This document shows, piece by piece, positions 63,542 through 64,000 of a DNA stretch of 64,000 nucleotides. The notes beneath the pieces were generated by a model, which saw only the letters and a list, made by a program, of their open reading frames with translations, searched no databases and had not been told where the DNA came from. The stretch is from positions 248,001 through 312,000 of the forward strand of contig NZ_CALPCD010000001.1 in the NCBI RefSeq assembly GCF_943192915.1, read 5' to 3'. Numbering within the stretch: position 1 is the first letter of the stretch; each line of letters opens with the position of its first letter. The translations under genes were made by a program, and so were the position numbers. The DNA is from Anaerotardibacter muris (GTDB lineage Bacteria > Actinomycetota > Coriobacteriia > Coriobacteriales > Eggerthellaceae).

Positions 63542-64000
63542 ATGGGCTTCCTCGAAGGAAAGACAGCGATCATCACGGGCGGCGGACGCGCCGTGCTGAA
63601 AGATGGTTCTTGCGGATCGATCGGCTACGGTATCGCAACGGCTTACGCGAAAGAAGGTGCGAACCTGGTCATCACGGGCCGCAACGTGCAGAAGCTCGAG
63701 GATGCGAAGGAAGAGCTCGAACGCCTTTACGGCATCAAGGTGCTCCCTATCCAGGCTGATGTCAGCGCTGGCAACGACAACGTAGCAACGGTTCAGCATG
63801 TTATCGACGAGACCATGAAGGAATTTGGCCGCATCGACGTGCTGATCAACAACGCACAGGCTTCCGCTTCTGGCGTGCCGCTGAAGGATCACACCACTGA
63901 CCAGTTCGACCTGGCGATCTATTCTGGCCTCTATGCAGCTTTCTACTATATGCAGGCTTGCTATCCTCACCTGAAGGAAACCAAGGGTACCGTGATCAAC
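63542..64000 (+). CDS. Short-chain dehydrogenase/reductase (3'-truncated by window)
   Basis: The visible 153 residues contain the SDR cofactor loop: ITGGGRA...SIGYGIATAYAKEGANLVITGRN. A charged insertion (VLKDGSCG) splits the usual TGxxxGxG. DVSAGNDN and the structural VLINNAQAS motif near 100 follow; the catalytic Tyr-xxx-Lys lies beyond the edge. The start at 63542 has AGGAGG 8 bp upstream; ATG 63536 is too close to it. Substrate is unknown. Confidence 0.85.
   Translation, partial: MGFLEGKTAIITGGGRAVLKDGSCGSIGYGIATAYAKEGANLVITGRNVQKLEDAKEELERLYGIKVLPIQADVSAGNDNVATVQHVIDETMKEFGRIDVLINNAQASASGVPLKDHTTDQFDLAIYSGLYAAFYYMQACYPHLKETKGTVIN

Overview
The window looks like a bacterial chromosome segment from a moderately GC-rich anaerobe, most likely Coriobacteriia (an Eggerthellaceae-type actinobacterium). 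This placement is inference from gene content: rubrerythrin, a single-chain PurL, diaminopimelate dehydrogenase, the ThrH phosphatase, ThiH-type (oxygen-independent) thiazole synthesis, a class III CoA-transferase, many radical SAM enzymes, and frequent TTG/GTG starts. No rRNA, tRNA, CRISPR array, transposase or prophage was recognised.

Layout. 1-12.2 kb: end of a two-receiver signalling protein, rubrerythrin, NlpC/P60 peptidase, MscL, a PAP2/VOC/HIT run, an ABC exporter, a Ser/Thr kinase with an HTH partner, and a 2-hydroxyacid dehydrogenase. 12.2-26 kb: Hpt protein, nitrilase-type amidase, GH25 lysozyme, EttA, Elp3-like enzyme, PurL, ThrH and a CoA-transferase. 26-29.9 kb: small membrane proteins, a methyltransferase, and an AT-richer cluster of four unrecognised genes. 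29.9-32.5 kb: queuosine precursor genes queD-queE-queC-queF behind a probable preQ1-I riboswitch. 32.7-36 kb: AmmeMemoRadiSam genes plus a class I glutamine amidotransferase-like hydrolase. 36-45.6 kb: YeiH-type exporter, Ddh, a large M16C peptidase, TetR regulator, baeRF-like protein, TcdA and TatD. 45.7-49.4 kb: thiS-thiF-thiG-thiH-thiE with an attenuator-like leader. 49.7-64 kb: membrane proteins, a tyrosine phosphatase, an antiporter whose reading frame continues past its stop, a ClC channel, a flavin oxidoreductase, a radical SAM/DUF4130 pair, SerC, a UbiB-type kinase, a phasin-like protein and the start of an SDR enzyme.

The most unusual content is repetitive. Family A elements (40-90 bp, built around a TGTCC(C)GGACA palindrome and GGGGACAGG/CCTGTCCCC blocks) occur at about 16 loci and repeatedly end within about 12 bp of a stop codon. 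Two copies lie in frame inside genes: the M16C peptidase and the N-terminus of QueC. This is reminiscent of the protein-coding palindromic elements of Rickettsia. Family B elements (about 155-195 bp) have long near-identical terminal inverted repeats and two internal hairpins. There are four clear copies, one degenerate copy and one solo arm. A third hairpin type (GGACA-GGGGGCAGCCCCC-TGTCC) occurs twice. No mobilising enzyme for any family is in the window.
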